Positions 1 to 5,132 of a DNA stretch of 5,132 nt are shown piece after piece. Below the pieces are notes generated by a model that was not told the DNA's origin, made no database searches, and worked only from the letters and a program-made list of their open reading frames with translations. Position 1 is the stretch's first letter, and every line of letters begins with the position of its first letter. Both the position numbers and the translations under genes were made by a program. Origin of the DNA: Lysobacterales bacterium (GTDB lineage: Bacteria > Pseudomonadota > Gammaproteobacteria > Xanthomonadales > SZUA-36); contig JAKITM010000133.1 in NCBI GenBank assembly GCA_021648045.1, positions 1 through 5,132 on the forward strand, written 5' to 3'.

Positions 1-560
1 CGCGCGGGGTTAACCGAAGTATTGGTTACCGGAATGCTGATCAGGTGGATTAGCGTGAGACACAAGCCAATGGCAAGCGGTGCCAAAGCGGCGGGTGCAC
101 GCTTATCGGTAGCACCCATAATGACTAGTACGAACATCATTGTCATTACTACTTCAGTCACCAAAGCGGCAGTCATTGAATAACCACCGGGTGAATACTC
201 ACCATAGCCATTTGCCGCGAAACCGCCAGCAAGGTCAAAACCGGGGGCACCACTGGCTATTACATAGAGTACGCTGGCGCCAATGATGCCACCAATAACT
301 TGGGCTGCAACATAGGGTGCCACTTGATTACCCGGAAACCTACCACCTGCCCAAAGGCCAATGGATACGGCGGGATTCAGGTGACAGCCTGAAATATGAC
401 CAATTGCATAGGCCATGGTCAGCACAGTTAAACCAAATGCTAGGGCGACACCGGCGAAGCCAATGCCCAGCTCAGGAAAGCCGGCAGCCAGCACAGCGCT
501 ACCACAACCACCCAAGACTAACCAAAATGTACCAAAAGACTCAGCGACATATTTTTTCAT
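1..560 (-). CDS. aqpZ: Aquaporin Z, water channel (3' end cut by window edge)
   Basis: This is an inner-membrane MIP-family channel for passive water flow. The minus strand from 560 encodes 186 complete codons beginning MKKYVAESFGTFWLVLGG and follows E. coli AqpZ (231 residues, from memory) nearly residue for residue. The first NPA box is HLNPAVS (N62-P63-A64). The second, NTSVNPA (N184-P185-A186), is followed by a codon starting CG at the very edge, consistent with the conserved arginine. By comparison with AqpZ, the aromatic/arginine filter is F42, H172, T181 and that R187, which is the water-selective pattern rather than a glycerol facilitator. About 45 C-terminal residues (the last membrane helix) lie beyond position 1. 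The start is supported by a GAGGG ribosome site 8-9 bases upstream. The gene is divergent from the APC permease, and no functional link between the two is evident. The identification is very secure. Confidence 0.97.
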   Translation of the reverse strand, partial: MKKYVAESFGTFWLVLGGCGSAVLAAGFPELGIGFAGVALAFGLTVLTMAYAIGHISGCHLNPAVSIGLWAGGRFPGNQVAPYVAAQVIGGIIGASVLYVIASGAPGFDLAGGFAANGYGEYSPGGYSMTAALVTEVVMTMMFVLVIMGATDKRAPAALAPLAIGLCLTLIHLISIPVTNTSVNPA

Positions 561-593
561 AATATTTACCCTCTTTGTTTTTAATTACGGGTT

Positions 594-623
594 ACTATAC
601 GCTGAATGTAGCCTTGTCTGCAA
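594..623 (-). promoter_or_regulatory. Candidate sigma70-type promoter of aqpZ
   Basis: On the minus strand there is a TTGCAG box at 618-623 and a TATAGT box at 594-599 with an 18-base spacer. The -10 box matches 5 of 6 consensus bases and the -35 box 3 of 6. Transcription would start near 587, leaving a leader of roughly 27 bases that carries the GAGGG ribosome site. Read by eye only, with no experimental support. Confidence 0.45.
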
Positions 624-630
624 TTATGCT
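602..630 (+). promoter_or_regulatory. Weak candidate promoter of the APC permease gene
   Basis: On the plus strand, CTGAAT (602-607) and TATGCT (625-630) are 17 bases apart. They match the sigma70 consensus at 3 of 6 and 4 of 6 positions. It lies almost on top of the candidate aqpZ promoter on the other strand. Such weak boxes occur often by chance, so this is only a pointer to where transcription might begin. The resulting leader would be about 58 bases. Confidence 0.2.
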
Positions 631-694
631 GGGTTTTTGAACATCTGGATTTGTGGTTTTTAGTTTGTGTTGCAAGTTCTAGACGGACATTCGT

Positions 695-1987
695 ATGAAA
701 AATGATAACAAAATATTACTGGAACGCGGAATAGGGAAGTTAGGGTTTTCGGCGATCGCCTTGAATGGGGTAATCGGGGCTGGCATCTTCGCTTTACCCG
801 CAGTGGCTGCCGCCAGAAGCGGTTATTTTAGTCCGTGGTTATTTCTGTTTTGCGCAGTATTGATTATGACAGTGGTTTTATGCTTTTCTCGAGCCTCGAG
901 TTTTTTCGATGATACCGGCGGGCCGATTCAATATGCAGACAAAGCCTTTGGTTCGTTTGCTGGTTTTCAATCGGGCTGGTTAACCTATGTCAGCCGTTTG
1001 GCAGCTCTGGCTGCAAATACCAAACTAATGATTATCTACGCGGGCTGGTTCTGGGCACCATTAGAATCGGGCTGGGTTCATCAGCTTACTGTTGTGCTCA
1101 TATTTGCCCTATTGGCATTCGTGAATATTGTTGGTGTGCGTAAATCAATGCTGATGGTATATGTGTTTACCGTACTTAAATTAGCACCCTTATTTTTATT
1201 GATAATTCTGGGAATTTCACACATCCAGCCAGAGTTGTTGATTCAGAGCGGCTTGCCGGAAATTGATAGTTTTGGCGAGACGGTGCTGCTGCTACTGTAT
1301 GCCTTTGTTGGCTTCGAAAGCGCCTCAGTTCCTGCGGGTGAGGCGCGCAACCCACGCAAAGACATTGCCTACGCTTTACCAATAACGGTACTAACTATCA
1401 CTGTTTTGTATTTTTTAATTCAATGGATTTCTATATCGGCACTACCAGGCCTGGCAGAAAGCAGCACGCCATTGGCAGATGTAGCAGTGGTTGTGATGGG
1501 GCCTGTAGGTGCTATTATTCTGACTTTAGGAGCGGTGTTTTCCATTGGTGGAAACTGTTCAGTTTCGATGATGACAGCCCCGCGAATGACCTACGCAATG
1601 GCTAATATGGGAACCATGCCCGCCTGGTTCGGGAAAGTGAATCAACGCTTCCATACACCCGTCAACTCGATTCTATTCTATGCAGTAATTGCCGTATTGC
1701 TGGCACTGAGTGGTAGTTTTATCTGGCTGGCTGTAGTGAGTACATTAGCCAGGTTGTTAACCTATATTCTCAGCATAGCGGCCTTACCCATTTTAGAAAG
1801 AAAAATGCCTAGCACAGAGGGTCAATTCCGTTTATATGGCGGTTATCTTATTCCGGTGCTCGGTTTTGTGCTTTGTTTATGGCTTATAACCTATGCTTCT
1901 CAAACCGCGTGGTTAACCACAATTTTCTTTTTCCTTGTGGGTTCAATGTTGTATTTTGTAACCACTAGGACAAAAAACATCATGTGA
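695..1987 (+). CDS. APC-superfamily amino acid/polyamine permease
   Basis: The product is a 430-residue, very hydrophobic protein with about 12 predicted membrane helices. This is the usual size and LeuT-like layout for the amino acid/polyamine/organocation family (AA_permease_2 type). The signature glycine-rich break of helix 1 is visible as NGVIGAGIFALP (residues 24-35), where these proteins bind the substrate's amino and carboxyl groups. Helix 6 and its following loop carry YAFVGFESASVPAGEARNPR (about 202-221), a hallmark resembling the AdiC/PotE antiporter group. Approximate helices are 17-40, 47-67, 87-115, 128-147, 153-174, 195-215, 225-247, 268-288, 323-340, 341-362, 384-402 and 405-424. 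It probably acts at the inner membrane as a proton-coupled importer or an exchanger, but the substrate cannot be read from the sequence. The start has only a weak upstream GGA, and no better start is apparent. No decarboxylase or catabolic partner is adjacent, so a role in acid resistance is not supported. The gene looks intact. Confidence 0.9.
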   Translation: MKNDNKILLERGIGKLGFSAIALNGVIGAGIFALPAVAAARSGYFSPWLFLFCAVLIMTVVLCFSRASSFFDDTGGPIQYADKAFGSFAGFQSGWLTYVSRLAALAANTKLMIIYAGWFWAPLESGWVHQLTVVLIFALLAFVNIVGVRKSMLMVYVFTVLKLAPLFLLIILGISHIQPELLIQSGLPEIDSFGETVLLLLYAFVGFESASVPAGEARNPRKDIAYALPITVLTITVLYFLIQWISISALPGLAESSTPLADVAVVVMGPVGAIILTLGAVFSIGGNCSVSMMTAPRMTYAMANMGTMPAWFGKVNQRFHTPVNSILFYAVIAVLLALSGSFIWLAVVSTLARLLTYILSIAALPILERKMPSTEGQFRLYGGYLIPVLGFVLCLWLITYASQTAWLTTIFFFLVGSMLYFVTTRTKNIM

Positions 1988-2023
1988 TTATGAGCAATTT
2001 GGACTATTTGAGACTCATGTCAC
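1984..2023 (+). other. Imperfect inverted repeat at the end of the permease gene
   Basis: GTGATTATGAG (1984-1994) can pair imperfectly with CTCATGTCAC (2014-2023), starting inside the permease stop codon region. The stem has mismatches, a loop of about 19 bases and no T-run after it, so it is not a convincing terminator. I see no better rho-independent terminator for the permease gene. Confidence 0.2.
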
Positions 2024-2031
2024 TGGGCAAG
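2022..2031 (+). repeat. Left 10-bp direct repeat (probable target-site duplication)
   Basis: ACTGGGCAAG occurs here and again at 2136-2145. It directly abuts the outer end of the inverted-repeat element on each side, as expected of a target sequence duplicated on insertion. Confidence 0.65.
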
Positions 2032-2135
2032 CGCGGCTAATTTGTTCTCGCTCTAAGCCATTGATTTCTATAGTTTGAGCCGAAAGCTAAAATGGCTTAT
2101 TTCCTAGTGTTCTAGCTTAGAACAAATTAGCCGTG
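2032..2135. mobile_element. MITE-like 104-bp element with terminal inverted repeats
   Basis: The ends are CGCGGCTAATTTGTTCT (2032-2048) and the inverted copy at 2119-2135, which reads CACGGCTAATTTGTTCT on the minus strand. They match at 16 of 17 positions, with a perfect 15-bp core at 2034-2048 and 2119-2133. The 70-bp interior encodes nothing apparent. It contains a second inverted pair, TAAGCCATT (2054-2062) and AATGGCTTA (2091-2099), so the whole element can fold into a long hairpin. Identical 10-bp sequences flank it immediately. Short length, terminal repeats, no gene and a flanking duplication together fit a non-autonomous transposable element moved by a transposase encoded elsewhere. 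The parent insertion-sequence family cannot be named from this copy. A large palindromic regulatory or terminator structure is the alternative, but it would not explain the flanking duplication. Confidence 0.65.
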
Positions 2136-2145
2136 ACTGGGCAAG
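2136..2145 (+). repeat. Right 10-bp direct repeat (probable target-site duplication)
   Basis: This second copy of ACTGGGCAAG is identical to 2022-2031 and abuts the right end of the MITE-like element. Removing 2032-2145 would restore a continuous pre-insertion site. Confidence 0.65.
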
Positions 2146-2146
2146 G

Positions 2147-2183
2147 CTGAGGCTTTACATCTCATACCTATATAGGGTAATCT
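2147..2183 (+). promoter_or_regulatory. Possible promoter and palindromic operator-like site before the protease gene
   Basis: A perfect 10-bp palindrome, CCTATATAGG, lies at 2167-2176. Two weak sigma70-like pairings can be drawn here: CTGAGG (2147-2152) with TATATA (2169-2174) over 16 bases, or TTTACA (2154-2159) with the poor -10 box GTAATC (2177-2182) over 17 bases. The palindrome would overlap or touch either -10 region, which is where a repressor could act. Short AT-rich palindromes are common by chance, so both promoter and operator are tentative. Confidence 0.25.
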
Positions 2184-2195
2184 TCCTAATCGATC

Positions 2196-2203
2196 AGGGG
2201 AAG
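2196..2203 (+). promoter_or_regulatory. Purine-rich ribosome-site-like sequence set far from the start
   Basis: AGGGGAAG is the only good Shine-Dalgarno-like sequence before the protease gene. It ends 15 bases before the ATG at 2219 and 26 bases before the protease ATG at 2230, both longer than the usual 5-10. The alternative nearer the protease start is only AGG (2215-2217) or GAAG (2221-2224). Confidence 0.3.
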
Positions 2204-2218
2204 AGTCACTTTTTAGGC

Positions 2219-2230
2219 ATGAAGTTCTGA
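2219..2230 (+). other. Three-codon upstream ORF (MKF) overlapping the protease start
   Basis: ATG AAG TTC TGA occupies 2219-2230, and its stop shares one base with the protease start codon at 2230-2232 (TGATG). That arrangement permits translational coupling, in which a terminating ribosome restarts at the overlapping ATG. It may equally be coincidental, since three codons carry no coding signal. Confidence 0.2.
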
Positions 2231-5004
2231 TGAATGAATATTGTATAAGTGGAAATATTTTCAGAGTATTGATACTTGCTAGCTTATTTTTTTATGCTAA
2301 TGTGAGTGCCCAAGCATGGAGTAAAGAGTATCTAGCTAAAGCCAAGCAAAAGCTCAGTGCAGAGTCCGGATTACAGGGCTCATCAATACCCAATGACCCT
2401 TTATTGTTTCCAAATAACATAATACCTTATCACCAGTACCACCTGAATATTCAGGCAAATGGGTTTTCTATTGACTACCCAGCCACCTGGCAATATGCAC
2501 GGGGGCATGCTTTGCTTGGAATGTTGGATACATCAATATATGCCTTGCACCCAGACCTAACTGGAAACTATCGCAATCATTTATCCAACCCTTTAATCTT
2601 CACTGAAGAGCCTAGTGCTGGTCAAGAAGGAGTTTTCGAGGATCATGGCAGCTGGGTGCTTGGGGTGCTGGCACCTACAAACAACAACAATGAAGGCTTA
2701 ACTGGTGTTTGTCAGAACTGTAGTGTAGTTGCTGACTTTTTCGGAGCTTCAGCCCTGCGTAGCATTTCAACTGGTGTTCAGGCTATTAATATGAGCTTTG
2801 GTGGTTCTACAGATACTGGCAATTGTACATCTTTTCCTGATTTGTGCAGCCAGTTTGAAAATGAAATGGTGGAGCGTGATATCGTATTGGTTGCAATTTC
2901 GCAAAATCGCCATACATGGATTAATATTCCTTTATATGGAGATACCTTTCCAGGCAATCACCCAAATGTTATCCAGGTAGGGGGCTTGGATCAGTCACTA
3001 CAGTTTTGGAATGACTGTGATGAAAACTTTGTTGGCACCGGTGCTTGCGGCTCACTGGCAACCAAGTACCAGGAGTTGGTAGCTCCTTCAAAGAACATTC
3101 TGACTGCCATTACCTATACTGTGAATGGGAATGGCAATTGTGGAGAAGTAAACAACCCTCCCCATAGCGCTTACGATATTTGTTCAGGTAATTCTTTTTC
3201 AGCCCCGCAAGTAACTGGTCTTATTGGCATTATCCGTTCTGTTTATCCGCAGTTAAGCGCTCCCAATGTACGCCTTTTATTACAAAAAACAGCACAATCA
3301 CCTCATGCTGAACGGCATGATGAATGGGGTTATGGGTTGATTAACCCACTGGCGGCGGTTACTGACGTACTGGGCACGGCTGCAGGAGTGCAACTGACCA
3401 ATCGTAGCATACCTTTTTTTGTTGTACGTAGTAATCTCACGAGTGACACTGCGTTCAGCAGTAGTCCACAATTTATTGCGGCAGCTTTGTCGGAAGATTT
3501 CCGTGGTTTTGTCTTGGGCTATCAACCCCTTAATGTGGGCTTGGCCCTGAACAGCTATAAAATTCCGTCATCTGATTTATTACCTTATGCCGCTTTCCAT
3601 ATATTGGGTACGCATAATAATCCATTGAGCCCTGGTAAAGAATTAGTCAAACTTTATCGCCTTAGCAGGCTGGAATCTACGGGGGCTGACCTTGCCCTAG
3701 ATCATGCCTATGTCACCGCCCCGTATATTGAACAATTTAAAACCGAAGGCTATGTAGTTGATGTGATTGAGGGCTATATATTTCCTCCGTGTGATGCGGC
3801 AGATAATAGTTGCCAGCCACCTGCCCATAGTGAATGTATTTTTGCTCGTAATACGGCAACTGCAAAATCAGACTGGGCGATTATGCTGGAATCACAGCTG
3901 GCTGATAATGCCTTCCAGGGTCATACTGTAAAGCTCAATAATGCGACCGATGATATCTGCTTGGGGTACGCCTACCAACCTATAGACTCCGATACTGACG
4001 GTTTGATTGATGGTTACGAGGTCTTTTTAGGTACTAATATCAATCTAGCTGATAGTGATAGCGATGGCCGCAGTGATGGTGAGGAAATGTTGGTGCCAAT
4101 AGAGGCCATGTTTTCCGATCCGCTGAGCAATGCTAATTCATTTGCAATGAATCCTGGCCTGACAGGTACATGGGCTTATTCTGAGGCTACCAGCCAAGGC
4201 TTGTTGTTTGATGTTATGGAGCCTGTAGCTGGAGAAGATGGAAACATGTTTGGTGCTTGGTTCACTTATGATTTGCTTCCAGGGACAAATAATGCTGCAT
4301 TTGGTAGTTCTGAGAACCGCTGGTTCACGGTCTTTGGTAACTATGCTGGTGACAAGGCTGATTTAGACATTTATCTTCAAGAAGGTGGGCGCTTTGACAA
4401 GGCCAAAGCAATCACTGATACTATTGTGGGAAAAATGGTAGTCAGATTCACTAGTTGTACTGATGGCGTTGTTAGTTACTTGTTTGACCAAACTTCTATC
4501 AGTGGCTCATTTCCAATCACACGGCTTTCACCAGACCAATTCTGCCAAAATGGTTCTTCAGCTCTTTCTAAAGCAACGAGTAAACCATTAAACAACATTC
4601 TGCCTAAAGGTGGCTTGACCGGTGCTTGGGCCAATCCGCAAGCACCAGAATCTGGCCAAGGGATTTTATTTGATGTTATGGAAGAGAGCGGGAAAGTGTT
4701 CGCCGCATGGTTTACTTATTCACTTGATGGCAACAGCCCATCTGTTGATTTCGGGTCGGCGGATCATCGATGGTTTATTGCATATGGTGACTGGTCTGGC
4801 GATGGTTCGGAAATGACTATTGCTTTAACTGAGGGCGGTGTTTTTGATAAACCAACAGTCGTTGTCGATAAAGAGGTGGGAAGTTTGCAGGTGAATTTCG
4901 ACAGTTGTACTAGTGGTTCTGTTGAATACCAATTTCCTGACCTTGGCATCAGTGGTAGCTTTCCGATTCAGCGCCTTTCACCTAATGTGTTTTGTCTGGA
5001 ATGA
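2230..5004 (+). CDS. Secreted subtilisin-like (S8) serine protease, multidomain
   Basis: The product is a 924-residue exported endopeptidase of the subtilase family. Residues 1-29 are a signal peptide: R12, a hydrophobic core, then VSAQA with likely cleavage after A27 or A29. Residues 55-110 show the usual subtilase lead-in (NDPLLFP, YHQYHLN, then GMLDTSI). The catalytic set is D100 (MLDTSI, HPDL downstream), H139 (DHGSWVLGVLA) and S322 (GNSFSAPQVTG). The substrate strand INMSFGG is at 186-192, and N226 is the best oxyanion-hole candidate. The domain ends near 380. Residues about 470-580 vaguely resemble DUF5648 repeats (VKLYRLSR, DHAYVT, TEGYVVDVIEGYIF, then DWAIMLESQL). Residues 586-620 are acidic calcium-binding repeats, and 643-772 and 795-922 are two copies of one domain. 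No I9-type propeptide is obvious between the signal and the protease domain. Translation initiation looks weak. Secretion to the periplasm or outside is inferred, and the substrate is unknown. Confidence 0.9.
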   Translation: MNEYCISGNIFRVLILASLFFYANVSAQAWSKEYLAKAKQKLSAESGLQGSSIPNDPLLFPNNIIPYHQYHLNIQANGFSIDYPATWQYARGHALLGMLDTSIYALHPDLTGNYRNHLSNPLIFTEEPSAGQEGVFEDHGSWVLGVLAPTNNNNEGLTGVCQNCSVVADFFGASALRSISTGVQAINMSFGGSTDTGNCTSFPDLCSQFENEMVERDIVLVAISQNRHTWINIPLYGDTFPGNHPNVIQVGGLDQSLQFWNDCDENFVGTGACGSLATKYQELVAPSKNILTAITYTVNGNGNCGEVNNPPHSAYDICSGNSFSAPQVTGLIGIIRSVYPQLSAPNVRLLLQKTAQSPHAERHDEWGYGLINPLAAVTDVLGTAAGVQLTNRSIPFFVVRSNLTSDTAFSSSPQFIAAALSEDFRGFVLGYQPLNVGLALNSYKIPSSDLLPYAAFHILGTHNNPLSPGKELVKLYRLSRLESTGADLALDHAYVTAPYIEQFKTEGYVVDVIEGYIFPPCDAADNSCQPPAHSECIFARNTATAKSDWAIMLESQLADNAFQGHTVKLNNATDDICLGYAYQPIDSDTDGLIDGYEVFLGTNINLADSDSDGRSDGEEMLVPIEAMFSDPLSNANSFAMNPGLTGTWAYSEATSQGLLFDVMEPVAGEDGNMFGAWFTYDLLPGTNNAAFGSSENRWFTVFGNYAGDKADLDIYLQEGGRFDKAKAITDTIVGKMVVRFTSCTDGVVSYLFDQTSISGSFPITRLSPDQFCQNGSSALSKATSKPLNNILPKGGLTGAWANPQAPESGQGILFDVMEESGKVFAAWFTYSLDGNSPSVDFGSADHRWFIAYGDWSGDGSEMTIALTEGGVFDKPTVVVDKEVGSLQVNFDSCTSGSVEYQFPDLGISGSFPIQRLSPNVFCLE
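3985..4089 (+). other. Calcium-binding type-3-thrombospondin-like segment of the protease
   Basis: Within the protease (residues 586-620) there are two acidic repeats of the form DxDxDGxxDGxE. The first is D586, D588, D590, D594, E597. The second is D608, D610, D612, D616, E619. They are joined by the typical LGTNINLAD linker. Such repeats bind calcium and act as stiff spacers between catalytic and C-terminal domains in secreted bacterial enzymes. Assigned by motif. Confidence 0.75.
4156..4545 (+). repeat. C-terminal domain repeat copy 1 (residues 643-772)
   Basis: This is the first of two homologous segments of about 130 residues. Shared landmarks with copy 2 are GLTGxW, QGxLFDVME, AWFTY, FGS, RWF, EGGxFDK, SCT, ISGSFPI and RLSPxxFC. 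C743 and C772 are 29 residues apart and probably form a disulfide. Similar segments with a W-plus-QG opening and an AWFTY strand occur at the C-terminus of other secreted proteobacterial proteins (recalled, not checked). A binding or outer-surface role is conjecture. Confidence 0.8.
4612..4995 (+). repeat. C-terminal domain repeat copy 2 (residues 795-922)
   Basis: This second copy follows a 22-residue low-complexity linker rich in S, K, N and G. By eye the two copies share roughly half of their residues, and some nucleotide stretches are identical, such as TTTGATGTTATGGA. The copies therefore arose by tandem duplication, but not recently. C893 and C922 repeat the 29-residue spacing of copy 1. 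Only two residues follow C922 before the stop, whereas copy 1 runs on into the linker after its equivalent cysteine. Confidence 0.8.
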
Positions 5005-5132
5005 TCCCCCTGTGTCAGGATAGTTGTCGCCTCTAATATTTCATTAAGAGGTAGACAATAATGCGTACAATACATAATCAATCATTTAAAAAGCAGGCTG
5101 TAGAAAAGGCCCTGAGTCGGGCACACGGCATA
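5002..5132 (+). mobile_element. Probable left end of an insertion sequence (IS3-like), cut by window edge
   Basis: A transposase-like reading frame begins at 5061. The 59 bases before it begin TGATCCCCCTGTGTCAGG, which looks like an insertion-sequence terminus with the TG tip typical of the IS3 family. The TG of that tip is also the first two bases of the protease stop codon TGA (5002-5004). The right end and the matching inverted repeat are outside the window, so the boundary and family remain tentative. Confidence 0.5.
5061..5132 (+). CDS. Transposase orfA-like N-terminus (3' end cut by window edge)
   Basis: Exactly 24 codons are visible, beginning MRTIHNQSFKKQAVEKALSR. The pattern FKxQAVEKAL matches the start of the helix-turn-helix DNA-binding region of IS3/IS911-type orfA transposases (HTH_Tnp_1-like), which recognise the element's terminal repeats. 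A strong ribosome site, AAGAGG (5046-5051), sits 9 bases before the ATG and supports this start. The frame is open to the window edge. The family is inferred from only 24 residues, so other transposases with the same type of helix-turn-helix are possible. Confidence 0.65.
   Translation, partial: MRTIHNQSFKKQAVEKALSRAHGI

Noticed and set aside
317..663. Two plus-strand open frames of about 81-82 codons opposite the aquaporin gene
   Set aside because: They are antisense to well-conserved aqpZ codons, their translations look like no known family, and one runs into the promoter region. They are shadows of aqpZ.
1176..1605. Short open frames on both strands inside the permease gene
   Set aside because: They lie wholly within a clearly coding permease frame, have low-likelihood compositions, and show no ribosome site pattern or recognisable domain.
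1..1987. aqpZ and the APC permease as a functional unit such as osmotic or acid-stress response
   Set aside because: The genes are divergent with only weak overlapping promoter candidates, and no decarboxylase, sensor or osmolyte gene is present to support a shared role.
2034..2133. The long inverted repeat as a rho-independent terminator of the permease gene
   Set aside because: The arms are about 70 bases apart, moderately AT-rich and not followed by a T-run. The flanking direct repeats point instead to a transposable element.
2798..4949. Short open frames on both strands inside the protease gene
   Set aside because: Each is nested in the well-supported protease frame and none resembles a known protein.
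4156..4995. Tandem C-terminal repeats as a recent duplication or assembly artefact
   Set aside because: The copies share only about half of their residues and differ in length and linker, so they are an old domain duplication under selection.
1..5132. CRISPR array, tRNA or rRNA genes, phage attachment site, toxin-antitoxin pair
   Set aside because: No regularly spaced direct repeats, cloverleaf-like segments, rRNA-like stretches or small paired ORFs with ribosome sites were seen on either strand.

Overview
The window looks like chromosomal DNA of a gammaproteobacterium, probably a marine or aquatic one. This is inferred from three things: the partial aquaporin reads almost colinearly with Escherichia coli AqpZ, base composition is moderate, and the secreted multidomain protease has an architecture common in such bacteria. 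The species cannot be fixed from the sequence. I see no CRISPR array, tRNA, rRNA or defence gene cluster.

Layout. (1) Positions 1-560, minus strand: the first 186 codons of aqpZ, an aquaporin whose 3' end lies outside the window. (2) 561-694: a divergent intergenic region with a fair aqpZ promoter and a weaker candidate for the opposite gene. (3) 695-1987, plus strand: an amino acid/polyamine-type APC permease. (4) 1988-2229: an intergenic region that is not plain spacer. It holds a 104-bp element (2032-2135) with 17-bp terminal inverted repeats (one mismatch), flanked directly on both sides by the same 10-bp sequence, which is the signature of a small non-autonomous transposable element (MITE-like). 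After it comes a short leader with a 10-bp palindrome and a three-codon ORF that overlaps the next start codon. (5) 2230-5004, plus strand: a 924-residue secreted subtilisin-like protease. Its parts are signal peptide, S8 domain, a middle region resembling DUF5648, a calcium-binding type-3-thrombospondin-like segment, and two tandem copies of a C-terminal domain of about 130 residues. (6) 5002-5132: the probable left end of an insertion sequence. Its terminus appears to coincide with the protease stop codon, and the first 24 codons of an orfA-like transposase start at 5061.

The genes do not form an obvious pathway. AqpZ moves water across the inner membrane, the APC permease probably moves an amino acid or amine, and the protease is exported. 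The region is best read as ordinary housekeeping and accessory genes with two mobile insertions bracketing the protease gene. The most notable items are the MITE-like element, the way the insertion sequence abuts the protease stop codon, and the architecture and divergent active-site motifs of the protease. I found no convincing new multi-gene system.
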